Below, piece by piece: positions 11,829-22,487 of a DNA stretch of 64,000 bases. Every line of letters begins with the position of its first letter. Positions within the stretch are counted from its first letter, which is position 1. The notes below the pieces were generated by a model that was not told the origin of the DNA, searched no databases, and was given only the letters and a program-made list of their open reading frames with translations. The DNA is from Parnassius smintheus behrii (lineage: Eukaryota; Arthropoda; Insecta; Lepidoptera; Papilionidae): contig JAUPFT010000001.1 of the NCBI GenBank assembly GCA_036936625.1, positions 42,530,579-42,594,578 on the forward strand, read 5' to 3'. A program made the position numbers and the translations under genes.

Positions 11829-13178
11829 GTAGGTTACATTTAAAGCTACTAAGTTATGAATTAATTTTAAATAGTGAAATATTTTTAGTGCTGTACTTAC
11901 GGAATATGCATTGGACACTTGAATTTTCGCTTAATTATTTATTACCTAAAAATATTGATGGGATTTTAGCACAACTGTAACTTCTTAATATTAAGTATAT
12001 CTTTTGGTCGTTAGTTGCTTTAATTTCTATAAAATGCTATTGATTTTACTACGTTAATCGTTACATTTGCCGTGTAGTGACTACCGTATAACATTTTGTA
12101 GGTGTGTAGGCGCAGAGAAAAGCTATAACAGAAGATGGGCAGCAGCATCTTCCTGATAACAGTTCCTGGAAAAAAAAAATATGTTGCATATTTTTGCATT
12201 TTTGTTCTACCTCGGGGAGTGCTCTGAAGAATTGTTCGGATTAATCCAAACCACCAAACTTCATGAACGCACTACGCGGCAAATCTCCCGATACCATCCT
12301 CAACATCTAGATGCTTTGACGGTCCACCACTATACATTTCACTAGGAGTTTTCTTCCGCGTACGACCTTTCTGTGAAATAGTTTACCATTGGCGATTTTT
12401 CCGGACCTTCAAGAAAAGAGCTTACTCCTTTCTAAAAAGGCCACCAGTGCGCCTGCGATTCCCCTGGTGTTGCAGTTGTTCATGGGCGGCGGTAGTCACT
12501 AAACGTTAGGTGAACCGTATGCTCGTTTTTTTTTTATAGAAGAGAGGGCAAACGAGCATGCGGCTCGTTTGCCCCCTCTCCTATTAAAAAAGAAAATGAA
12601 TAATAATAAAAAACTACGATTGCCAAACTTGGCAACTACTGCAAATATTCCTTTACGAGGCGATATATAGTGAGTCCTTTGTTCAAGAATGGAGTTTTGA
12701 TGATCTTTATTGAATAAATTATAATAGCTGTGGCCTTTGCTATTGAAAATAATCTGGTTTATATAACTTATACTACTCGTAGAAAATTATGGAAATAAAA
12801 AAATTGTGTATATGTTAAACAATAATCGTTTAAATATTTGCTTCAGAATCTTTAATAACAACGCCATGCTGGAAACTTGGTGGCATTTGTGTCGATTGGA
12901 AACTTTGCAATGGATTACGGTTTCTGACGGAGGTACCCGGCTGTAAAGATAAGCTAAGAGTATGCTGTTTCGATTCGAATCGTTTCGATGTACGAGACAT
13001 GCGTGAACATGGAATAAATACATTGGCTTTACCGTGGACGATGCAAAGGGAATTTGGGGGTAAAGGTGTTAGTGTCATTGATAAAAGAAAGAAAAAGAAA
13101 AAAAGACCTAAGGAAAAGGAATTTAATGATGCTAAGAAATCATTGAGGTCGGAAATGCTAGCTTTTATTTTAAAGTAA
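11612..13178 (+). CDS. small secreted six-cysteine (beta-defensin-like pattern) protein, two exons
   Basis: Exon 1 is 11612-11828 and exon 2 is 12847-13178. The junction joins in phase (one base plus two bases make a Lys codon) and gives 182 residues. Residues 1-20 form a signal peptide with a strongly hydrophobic core. Residues 21-72 are acidic, ending S-S-R-K at the junction. Cysteines at 80, 87, 93, 105, 112 and 113 give C-x6-C-x5-C-x11-C-x6-C-C, close to the spacing of beta-defensin-type folds. There is no other cysteine outside the signal peptide. The tail is polar with a Lys/Arg-rich stretch at about residues 149-160. The donor is gca|gtaggt and the acceptor is tgcttcag. The 1,018-bp intron holds repeats only. 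Likely an extracellular peptide or propeptide; function and family are not recognised. An unspliced reading would end at 11980 without the cysteine module. Confidence 0.7.
12070..12185 (+). mobile_element. family C repeat fragment in intron
   Basis: Contains 'taacagaagatgggcagcag' and 'catcttcctgataa', shared with the copy at 49605-49795. It lies inside the intron of the six-cysteine gene. Confidence 0.5.
12190..12590 (+). mobile_element. Jockey-like LINE 3' end (family B) in intron
   Basis: A decayed ORF2 C-terminus ('gggagtgctctgaagaattg') followed by the family B 3' UTR ('tcatgggcggcggtagtcac', 'tgctcgttttttttttatag'). At 12533-12590 a second inverted piece of the same tail makes a small fold-back. 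Confidence 0.65.
12847..13178 (+). CDS. six-cysteine secreted protein, exon 2 (cysteine module and basic tail)
   Basis: The exon begins after the acceptor TGCTTCAG and is open for 109 codons to TAA at 13176-13178. It has no ATG near its start, so simple ATG-to-stop searches miss it. It holds all six mature cysteines and the Lys-rich tail. Confidence 0.7.
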
Positions 13179-13182
13179 AAGT

Positions 13183-13188
13183 AATAAA
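13183..13188 (+). terminator. polyadenylation signal AATAAA
   Basis: AATAAA begins five bases after the stop codon of the six-cysteine gene. A second copy lies a few bases further on. The position implies a very short 3' UTR. Confidence 0.55.
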
Positions 13189-13199
13189 ATTATTTAATA

Positions 13200-14360
13200 A
13201 TAAAAGATTTCTTTGTTTAAAAGCATTTCTTTCTAATATTAAAAAAATGTAAGAAATAAGAATAATATTGCTTTACAAGCTGAAGTCAGAAGACACTTGT
13301 TAGGTCTTGGAGATTACAAGCACTAAGTTGGCAGCACTGCTAAAATGTCACAGTCACTGATTTGTAGTTACTACTTTTTAATTGGGTATTTACTTTTTAC
13401 TTGGATATTTAGCGTGCTTAAATAATAGATTCTTTTAAAAACTTTTGAAAGATTATTTTTCCTTCTAATTTCTCCCTCCTCAAGACATCAACGTTTTCCC
13501 ATCGCTTTATGTTCACTAGTATGTCATTTAAGAAAATTATGGGATGTTTGTTAATTTATATTTCAGATTATAATATCATTTATAATGCACTCTACCAATT
13601 AATTAAGTTTCCACTGCTTATCATTTCATTTTTGGGTTGTCTGGAAGAAATTGCTGTATGAAATAAGACCGCCTTTTGTTTTTATATTTGTTTCATGTAA
13701 TGTTATTTGTTTTCTTATTGTATAATAAAAGGTATTTTAAGTATATATGTATGTATTAAGCATTAAAGGCAGTTGAAATACTTTTTGAGAGTTTTTATTT
13801 TTGTATTTCTTAATATTCAAAATCTAATTTAACTTAAAATAGAAAAAAGATCAAGTTTTAAAACACTAATAAAAGTTTCAGATTTAAATTATACGATGTA
13901 GTTGTTATTGATGGTGTCAACCACAAAACACTATTTCATTATAGTTGCTACACACAATTATTACCGCTCAAAGTGTTGGTTAATTGATTTTGAAAGTTCT
14001 CCGTTTTACATGTAAACATACTAGAGGCACGTATTTAGCTACATTAGTACATAGTACTCGTATATTAAATCTTTTGAAGCTATTATCATCTACTTTTAAA
14101 TGAAATCTCAGCAAAAGAATGCAAAGTAGAAACCATATTATAGTATACATAATGTAGCAATAGCTCGCAGTTGCATAATAGTCGTACTCATATTTTACAA
14201 TACTTAACCACTTAAAAAGCATAAACCGATTGTCACGTTCTTTGCCAAGTGGTGGCGGTGAATGAGATACTTTCTTGTCTTAGCGAATCAAAATTTAGGA
14301 ATGTTTAGTAACGTTAATATTATTTTGCATTCAGCCACAGATCTTTTTTCACTCAGAATT
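13200..14360. other. no gene recognised
   Basis: AT-rich intergenic DNA between the six-cysteine gene and the repeat cluster. No repeat or exon was recognised. Confidence 0.4.
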
Positions 14361-14363
14361 TTA

Positions 14364-14616
14364 CACGTGGTAGTGCCATTCTGCAGCTATATTGTAGCTG
14401 CAGCACGAATGGGTTGGCTCGACCGGGTGGGACCACGCTCTCACAGAATACCAGCGTAACATAGCAGCTTAATGCTGCTGTCTTTTGTAATGTGAGTGTA
14501 GAGAACCGGAGACCTTTTTTACTGGAAACGAGTCATTTTATCTCAGTTCGTAGGGCTGGCAACGCATCTGCATTTTGTTTCTTAATTGAAGATAAAATCA
14601 GATGTCTATGGGCCAC
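14364..14616 (-). mobile_element. family A repeat, left part, interrupted
   Basis: Runs from 'cacgtggtagtgccattctg' to 'gatgtctatgggccac', where it breaks. The missing tail ('cacagcatccacttacc...tgctcgtttgtcaccc') resumes at 15610, after a LINE insertion. Confidence 0.75.
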
Positions 14617-15609
14617 GTAAGTAAATAATGCTATAGCTAAGTTAGTTAATTGGTTCAATGTTAATAATTTGCATTTGAATGGAACTAAAACTAAATGTAT
14701 GAAATTTGTAACTCCTAATGTTAAACATGTCAATATTAATGTAATTTTAAATGGGGAGGAACTGAGTCTTGCTGATACCACCATTTTTCTTGGAATCACA
14801 CTGGACGCAAAGCTTCAATGGATCCCCCATATATCAAAACTAGCTAGCAGACTTAGTTCTGCAGCATATGCTGTAAAAAAGATTAGTACTCTTACCAATG
14901 TTGAAACAGCTAGAATAGTTTACTTTAGTTATTTCCATAGCATTATGTCGTATGGTATTTTGCTATAGGGACACGCGACTGATACTGAAATTATATTTAT
15001 TTTACAGAAGAGGGCCATTAGAGCAATATATAATTTAAAACCAAAAGAGTCACTGAGACAAAAATTTAAGGAAATTAACATTTTAACTCTGGCCTCTCAA
15101 TACATTTATGAAAATGTAATGTACAAAAATTAAAGTAGTTTTGCGAAAATAGGTGATATTCATTCTGTAAATACTAGGAACAGACACAAGCTAGTGGTAC
15201 CAGTTACTCGACTCCACCGAGTCAGTAATTCGTTCTTGGGGCGATGTATACGCTTTTATAACAAAATCCCAGAAAATATACAAAATTTAACATACACAAA
15301 GTTCAAAAATGTTATTAAACTAAGTTTGTATAAAAAGGGTTATTATAATATTAAGGAATTTATGGATGATAATAACCCCTGGGAAGGGTGATCGCTACCA
15401 AGCTATTTCTAATTTGTCATGTGTTGCTAATTGTAAACATGATTGTAAGCTATTATTGGAAAAAAAATAGTCCCGCTGGGTTTCTTGCTGGTTCCTCCCA
15501 GGACAGAGGTTTTTTTTGCGAACCAGCGGTAAATGAAAAAAGTGACTTTCAATAAGTATTTGTTATAATCTACATTGAATAAAAAAGTTTCTGTTTCTGT
15601 TTCTGTTCC
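14617..15609 (+). mobile_element. Jockey-like LINE (family D), 5'-truncated, nested in family A
   Basis: Encodes the end of an RT domain and the C-terminus of ORF2: F-L-G-I-T-L-D thumb motif in 14669-14968, a stop, then K-R-A-I-R-A-I-Y-N-L near 15010, another stop near 15130, and F-Y-N-K-I-P-E-N-I with N-N-P-W-E-G at the end (15391). A 3' UTR follows ('cgaaccagcggtaaatgaaa', 'attgaataaaa') with a (TTTCTG)n tail at 15588-15605. Dead copy. Confidence 0.75.
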
Positions 15610-15672
15610 ACAGCATCCACTTACCAATCGGTGGACTGTGTGCTCGTTTGTCACCCTTATTCTATAAAAAAA
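15610..15672 (-). mobile_element. family A repeat, right part
   Basis: Continuation of the copy broken at 14616: 'cagcatccacttaccaatcg', 'tgctcgtttgtcaccctta', then 'ttctataaaaaaag'. Confidence 0.7.
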
Positions 15673-16129
15673 GATCTACACAGTAATACACCATAAAATA
15701 TGGTACTGTGTTAGTAAGCAAATAGACTAATTTTATCAGTGTGTTTTCTATTTTTACTAATAGAGGAGATTGTAGAATTAGATTTTGAAGCTAGTTTATC
15801 AATACGTTCTCCCCGCTAGAGCTTGGAATTAATAGGAATTGAAATTGAAAAATACGTTTGAACTTCCGAAATCTAAATCACTATGTGGTAAATTAATTAC
15901 AGCATTTTGTGGCAAATTGTAGTAAGTGTAAACTGTTAACTTTCTGCGTTTAAATACAATCTGTTTGTTGCAAACGATTAATTTGGAAACACTAACTAGT
16001 ATTTGGTAGAGCCATTGTTGGTTGTAGTCATTTCTTTTAACTGAAGTGGTTTCTTTTTAACAAATGCTCAATGCATTTTAAGTTAATGCGAAATAAAAAC
16101 CAAAATATTCGTTTCTCAGTCCTATTCCT

Positions 16130-16505
16130 TTCTTACAGTTACTATTAATCAACTCCAAAGAGTCAGTAATTCCTTCATGAGGTAATGTATATGCTTTTAT
16201 AACAATGTCTCTGAAAATGTGCAGGCCTCATCTACCAAAAAATTTACATCTTTTGTTAAGCAAAATTTGTTTAATAAGGGTTTTTATTATACTAAAGAGT
16301 ACATGATTTCCATGACATTTATAAATCTTTTCATACCAATTGTAAAAATAATAAATTGTAAAGTAATTTTATTTAAAAAACATCCCGCTTTGTTTCTTCC
16401 TGGACAGAGGTTTTTTCCGAACCAGTGGTAAAAGTAAAAAATGACTTTCAATAAGAATGACATGTAACCTATATTGAATAAAAATGATTATACTCTATTC
16501 TATTC
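16130..16505 (+). mobile_element. Jockey-like LINE (family D) 3' end
   Basis: Parallel to 15200-15605: 'caactccaaagagtcagtaa', a K-G-F-Y-Y-T-K-E-Y-M segment (in 16219-16431), 'ggacagaggttttttccgaa', 'gactttcaataag', and a (TTCTA)-type tail. Confidence 0.7.
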
Positions 16506-16984
16506 TTATAATTCACGCATAATACACTCTTGATATGCGTTACCTAAATGATCATGCTGCATTTCGAACCCTCGTGCTATGTCATCAACCACTGTATCTC
16601 ATTTCATAACAGCTAGCGAGGAGGTGTCTGAAAATGTTCATGGCATGCTTATATTTTCTTTTACATTTGACCGAGGTAAAAAACATGTTTAGAGAAATAT
16701 TTCTTGTACTGTTGTACATTTATGTTCTTCTTTTTGAGTTCCACAATTCAGGAGAGTTTTTAATACATATTTATATATTAATAACAACACGAATATTTTA
16801 TAGTTTTGAGAATGTTTGCAAAAATTGCTTGCGTCAGCGCTGGCATCGTCGATTTGCAGTGCATCATTGATGCTGGTTCGAAAGGAACAAAGCAGTTGAA
16901 TGGAATGCCAGTCAATCAATCGTAGTTTGCTGGATGAAAAATTAAATGCATAGTCGATCAACCGCTGACACTTAGTTTACATGT

Positions 16985-17135
16985 CATTCACATCATTGCA
17001 TTGTAATACCTGGTAGGGCCACGTCACAGCTATATTATTGTAGCCCAAATAGGTCAGCTCAAACGGGGTGGGACCAAACTCTCACAGAATACACACAGGA
17101 CTTAAAGCATGTCGTGCCATATTATCGTCTAAGGC
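16985..17135 (-). mobile_element. family A repeat, partial
   Basis: Decayed head of the family: 'gtagggccacgtcacagcta', 'gctcaaacggggtgggacca' and 'actctcacagaataca'. The tail is missing. Confidence 0.6.
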
Positions 17136-17149
17136 ATACCTTAAATATT

Positions 17150-18005
17150 TATGTTTTGACATCCTTGCTGTGTTGAAATATTAAATGTAATCAGATATTT
17201 ACCATTACATATAAAATACCGACGTCGTTACACAACAAATATCTTATTATACCAAATGCTCTTGAGTAAACAGATTTTCATCTGTAGATATAGGTTTGGA
17301 CTCGCGCCAATCGGATTAACTTCAGATTTCACTTTACTCTAAAATTACCTAAGCGATAAAACCTTTCCTTTTTTACTTACGAAGTCCACATGTTCCGAAA
17401 AAAAAGTTATTTAATGGCTTTTTTATTTAAAAATATTTAAGCCCACACTTGGAATTTCCCCTGTCACATGCGTTTTACACACATAAATTTTACACAGACA
17501 AACTCCAAACCCGAAACAATCATGAGTCCCACGATCAGCAGGCGACAGCATGGCACCTGGAACCACTAATGGCAGAAAATCTATCCGAAAATACTCATAT
17601 CGTATTTTTAGTTATAGTGATAGTAGCGTTATATATTTTACGAAAATACTCATATCGTATTTTTAGTTATAGTGATAGTAGCGTTATATATTTTACGTAA
17701 ATTAGTAGTAGAAATTTTCAACCCAATTTCGTTGGACGAGCTTTCTTGATAAGTTGTTGCTTCTTGATTTTGATATATTATCATAAATTACTTTACTGTG
17801 AACGTCTCTGTATTTTATATACACTTTATACGTGGGATTAAGAACCAAGCTATGAAACTCATATAACATCCAAGTTAGTTCTGCAAAGCGCAACATAGGT
17901 TGGTGGAAACTCAATTATATTTAAAACTATAACCATATTAGGTACTAATTATGCTCAAAAATGAAAGATATATTTTATTTTTTACAGAGTAAGTAGTAAA
18001 CTTAC
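17150..18005. other. no gene; contains a 55-bp tandem duplication
   Basis: AT-rich. The only clear structure is the direct duplication at 17586-17695. The 83-codon frame at 17449-17700 runs through it and is not convincing. Confidence 0.4.
17586..17695. repeat. direct tandem duplication, two 55-bp units
   Basis: The unit starting cgaaaatactcatatcg at 17586 is repeated without change from 17641. Confidence 0.9.
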
Positions 18006-18009
18006 AACT

Positions 18010-18296
18010 TACGTAAGTAGCAAACGAACAAACAGTCCACCTGATGTTAATGTGAAAGCAGTGGCCCATAGACTTTTATATTTAAAAATGCAGATGCGTT
18101 ATCATTAAGGTCTAAGATGGAATGCCTCGTTTTCAGTAAAAGACGTCTCCAGTTATCTACACTCACCAACACAGCAGCATTAAGCTGCTATTTTACACTG
18201 GAATTCTGTGAGAGCGTGGCCCTTCTCCGGTCAAGACGACACATTCATGCCACAACTATAACTGCAGTGTGGCTCTACCACGTACACGTTTCATTT
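18010..18296 (+). mobile_element. family A SINE-like repeat
   Basis: Tail first ('caaacgaacaaacagtccac' then 'ggcccatagac'), body 'aagatggaatgcctcgtttt', head ending 'gtggctctaccacgta'. Confidence 0.75.
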
Positions 18297-18299
18297 TAA

Positions 18300-19105
18300 A
18301 TAGTAATACTTAGGGTTCAAAATAAAATTTTATAGAAAAACAATAAAATGTTAATATATGCTCTGATACAAGTTTTCTCCTTTGATATTGAGTACAGGCA
18401 GGAAGAACATTTGAATATTTAGCAATGCCGCTCGAAGAGCTTTACGGAATCAAAATTGCATAATACCTGATGATTGCACATGTTACACAGTAGGGCTCTG
18501 CAAACATCATTTAATATTCATGTTGTGAACAATGTGAGTACAGTACACACAGCGCCACGACGCCTTATACCGTAGGTACTACTCGTTACAAGCTGTCGAG
18601 AAACAAGTGTCTCTTACGTAAAATATACGCTCCTGACGACTACTGTTGTTAAGAGAGCCTTTTAAAATATGATGTTACGTAGTTGATACAGAGATAACAT
18701 TTCGTTACAATTGACTTTGTTTTTGTTAATGATAACTGGTATTTTAAATTTTGCTAAAAACTTAATTATATTAGAACAATCAAAACAAACTATAAATTTA
18801 TTAACTAATATTTTTATGCACATAAAATAGCACACTCGGTATGATGTCGAATGATAAGAATATTCTGCTAAGAATATAAATTTAAGAGGGGGCCAAGTTC
18901 GGTACATCTCAACTTTTATCGAAGAAGTTGACAACCCCGAACGTCGTTGTATCCAACTTGGCTCCTTTTTAAAATTTATGTTTTAAGTAGGATATCAGTA
19001 GTTATCGGAGAAAAAAGTTTTATCCTCTTATTGATATAATTTTTCTTGCGTTTACGCTGACTACTGTACTTGACAGTAATCGGAACAACTTGCACCAATG
19101 AATTT
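18300..19105. other. no gene recognised
   Basis: No repeat family or splice-supported exon was recognised. A 90-codon minus frame (18934-18662) shows no motif. Confidence 0.35.
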
Positions 19106-19109
19106 GTGC

Positions 19110-19668
19110 ACAATCTTTCAACACCACACAATGCGGGAAATAGAGTAAATAGGGCCCTGCACTCTATTGTGAAGAGTCAAAATGTGTCAAAAAAGGCACG
19201 TATGGCAATTCACAATGCTGTGGCAGAAGAAGCACGAGAGTAGAATCAACGCAGTAGAAATGCGGTCGTTAAGGAGTATGTTAGGACTGAATCTGAACGA
19301 CAGGGTAAGAAATTGTGTAATAAAAGAAGAGTGTGGTTTGCAAGATGATGTTGTGACCAGGATTAAGAAAGGAATGCTTCGGTGGTTTGGTCATGTGGAA
19401 AGAATGAATGAGGAAAGAGTAACAAAGAAAATTTATGTTGCAGAAGTGAATGGCAGAGTCGGAAAGGGACGTCCTAGGCGAAAATTTATCGACCAAATTG
19501 GCGATTTATCGAAAACGGGCCAAATTAGGAGTACCCTTAACCGACGAGCATGTATGCGGAGGTGTATGGATGTGAAGGAGGCGAGAGAGGTGTGTCAGGA
19601 TCGTGCCAAATGGAAGTCTGTAGTCTCTGCCTACCCCTCTGGGTGATAGGCGTGAGTGTTTACGTGTT
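19110..19668 (+). mobile_element. RTE-type LINE ORF2 C-terminus
   Basis: The frame 19182-19646 encodes a 154-residue tail with E-M-R-S-L-R-S-M, M-L-R-W-F-G-H-V-E-R-M, G-K-G-R-P-R, R-R-A-C-M and the end S-A-Y-P-S-G. Upstream bases from about 19110 continue the match ('ggccctgcactctattgtga'). 5'-truncated. The copy is interrupted in its 3' tail by the solo LTR that follows. Confidence 0.75.
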
Positions 19669-20351
19669 TGTAGCAGCCAGACTAATCAACCCTAAACGGA
19701 AATAAATAATATATACTCTGCTGCTACCATAACGCGGAAGGCGAAGATAAAAAATATTTATTTTCTAACTATCCCCGGCTACTGAGATACTGCGGACTGC
19801 ATATAGATAATTTGACGTTCTTATAAAGAAACAAGAAGCAGCCGCAAATATCATTCAGCGCCACATCGACTTCACACGCCGCTATCGTCACGTATCCGTC
19901 GACCAATGGGGAGCCGTTTCTTCAACGCCGCAGCTCGCTTCTTCTTGCTGTTCCGGAGCTGTATTCCACGCCGCCGCCGCTCACCGACTACGTGCGCGCA
20001 CCGATCTGCATGTCTTTTATAGCCCGGTCCAGCGACGTAGCTTCGTGAACAACACACAAGTCTCACGCCGGGAAACGAAACGTACATAATAGTTGTAGAT
20101 TTTGGCTAATTTTCATTGGTCATAATATAAGTATTATAATTGGCTAGGAAAAATAAAAAATTGTTACCATTGGTAAACCAATTGTGAGCCGGCCATATAA
20201 ATATAGACAAGATGCAAATATATTACATTCCAGTCCACAGTCTATTCTATATTCATACTCCAGTTGGACTTACATAAACAGTCGTTTCATTTCTCCACCT
20301 TAAAACCACTCGGAGTCTGTTAATAGTGGACCGTGCATCTCCACTATTACA
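19669..20351. mobile_element. solo LTR of an LTR retrotransposon
   Basis: 683 bp starting TGTAGCAGCC and ending CTATTACA, with TGTA/TACA termini. It is flanked by the 4-bp direct repeat TGTT (19665-19668 and 20352-20355). TATAAATA lies at 20196-20203 and a GC-rich block at 19860-20040. It sits inside the simple tail of an RTE copy. No internal region is present, as expected after LTR-LTR recombination. The clade is not assignable from this alone. Confidence 0.65.
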
Positions 20352-20836
20352 TGTTTATGTGTCTTTCAACACCGAATATCAATAATCTAGATTAATGTCC
20401 AATTTCCAGTTTCTAAGAAATCTTGAAATGACCTTCTTAATGAGCGATTCAGTGAGGGATAAAATTATGCTTTTCAGACCTTCATAACTGAATAACAATA
20501 ACAGGTTTATTTATGAAATTTAAGATTCTAGGCATTCATGAGCTCTAATTTAATGACAATTAAAGATGTGTTAGTCTAATGGTTTCAACATTTTCAGCAG
20601 TTCAACCTAAGAAAGAATATTTACTTTTAAATTTTTTGCAAAAAATCGATTATGAGCTAATAATACCTCTAAAACTTTACACAGAAAAGGTAACAAAAAA
20701 TTTGTTCTGAAATAACAAAAAGGTTGAAATGAATGGAATCATGTAGAAAATCAACGAAGAGTTTATACGTCATGGTGTTAGAAACGCAATCTAAGCCAGT
20801 GCTAGACCACCTAATGATGGGTGTTAATGCAGCCGA

Positions 20837-20893
20837 AGACACTTTTGTTAAATCAGTGCGCTTTACCAGTGCACTGATATAACAAAAGTGTCT
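20837..20893. repeat. near-perfect hairpin, 23-bp arms
   Basis: Arms at 20837-20859 and 20871-20893 pair at 22 of 23 positions around an 11-nt loop. It could be a fold-back remnant or a small RNA precursor. No other element feature is seen around it. Confidence 0.6.
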
Positions 20894-20899
20894 CTACTC

Positions 20900-21800
20900 T
20901 TGCCTTGAAAACACGTAAAGTGGGTTTAGTAATCGTACCAACATTGTAACAACAAATAAAAACAATATCGTAATATATGAGCCAATATAAGTAAAGAAAT
21001 AGCAATTGATATAAATGGAATGGGTGAAAAAACATGTTATTATGGTAGTGTAGATGTGATTTTTTCATATTACAGTCAGGAATTTTCATATATCAGCCGA
21101 AAAAAAAACACTTGCCCGGGTATATGCCTGCATTTAGCTGATTGCACCGATAGTAAGGTTACTTATGTGGTTACTCTTAAAAATTCGAAACCTATTCCGT
21201 TTTGATCCAACTTTTAGCCTATCAACTCCAATCCTGAACATTAAAGTTCACATCTTTCTCGTAGTACGAAAAGTTTACTGTAATCGTCACGACTCATAGG
21301 CATTATGAGTTATGCATTCTTGGATTTTCCGTGACGATTGTGAAAAAATGTAGAAAAAATTCTCAATTAGCAATAGAATGTTTTTTTTTTCATTTTACTA
21401 TATTATTATTATTGAGATTTATCCATCGTTCAACAGGTGCCCCATTTTGAATTTTAGCCAATACCCTCCATCTTTATCGCTCACAAAGCTCCATCGCTGG
21501 TTGTGGCTTCTGCAGTGCAGGGAGGACTAACTTTATTAATTAAATAATTAAGACGCGGAATATGTATTCGCTTGTATTTTTTTGAATATTCTTAATATAT
21601 CGTAATATTTGAGTATTTTAAAGATAAACAAGTACATATATAAAGCATATTAATTACAGCTTTTTATTTGATTGGTATTTTGTAATGAGCTATATTTAAA
21701 AAAAATGGTAGTTTTATTTAGGTATATAAAAACGTCAATGCGAAGTAATCATCGTTAATACCTTGTAATGCTCAAAGCATCGTAACAACAAATAACACAA
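20900..21800. other. upstream region of GABA-B-R1; no feature certain
   Basis: AT-rich. A short frame at 21020-21205 contains C-P-G-I-C-x5-C after an acceptor-like TTACAG, but is too short to call. No promoter for the receptor gene is evident. Confidence 0.35.
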
Positions 21801-21819
21801 TGATATAATTTGTTACAGG

Positions 21820-22487
21820 ACGAAGAATGGAAAATGAAAGATGTGAACAATGACAGAGTATTCCCGCCGCGAGCGATGACCCGTCACGACACCGGGGGTC
21901 GCGCGGCGGAGATGCGCCGCGACGCGCCTGCAAAACCACCCTCGAAGCCTCATCTCACAGAGAATTTAACATTTATTAGGCTATGTCTACAATTGTTACG
22001 GGTGATATCACATATGTATTGGAACGTCAATGCGTCTTTTCCAAGAATACGCGTGAACTTTACTAATATTTCAAAGCGTCCTCTAGTCAAATTAAAAACA
22101 ACCGTGAATAGTTTCCTTAGTTTACGAACTAGTACAGTGTGTTGCAATTTTAAAACGACGTTAGTTAACGCTTTAATGCAATTATTCGTTGTTGCCAAGT
22201 GTGTTGTTAATATGAAGGGTATTAAATGGATTATTGGCAGAAGAGGGAGTGGAGTTAAGCAGACACGAATGCTACTCTTGTTGTATATGGGTGGATTAAG
22301 TCGATATAGCGAAGGAAGGCCAGATAATGATTTGCATATTGGTGGTATATTTCCGATGGAAGGTGAAGGAGGATGGCAAGGAGGGCAGGCATGTAAGCCT
22401 GCAGCTGAGCTGGCGCTAGCTGACGTCAATGAAAGATCCGATTTGCTATCTGGATTCAAATTGTTGCTGCATAGCAATGATAGCAAG
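21820..22487 (+). CDS. GABA-B-R1: GABA-B-R1 exon 1 (N-terminus; upstream extent uncertain)
   Basis: The conserved part is the start of the ligand domain (G-G-I-F-P-M, G-G-W-Q-G-G-Q-A-C) ending N-D-S-K at the GTATGT donor (22488). Possible starts are 22212 (A at -3; short hydrophobic segment following), 22269 (weaker context; gives M-L-L-L-L signal-like start) and 21834. The frame is open back to 21813, where TTTGTTACAG looks like an acceptor, so the exon may extend upstream as 5' UTR or as an N-terminal extension. Confidence 0.75.

Noticed and set aside
12787..13078. Minus-strand frames of about 80 codons
   Set aside because: Opposite the cysteine exon of the spliced + strand gene, which has splice sites, a signal peptide and a polyadenylation signal.
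21950..22486. 178-codon minus-strand frame
   Set aside because: Lies opposite exon 1 of GABA-B-R1, whose conserved protein is on the + strand; no motif of its own.
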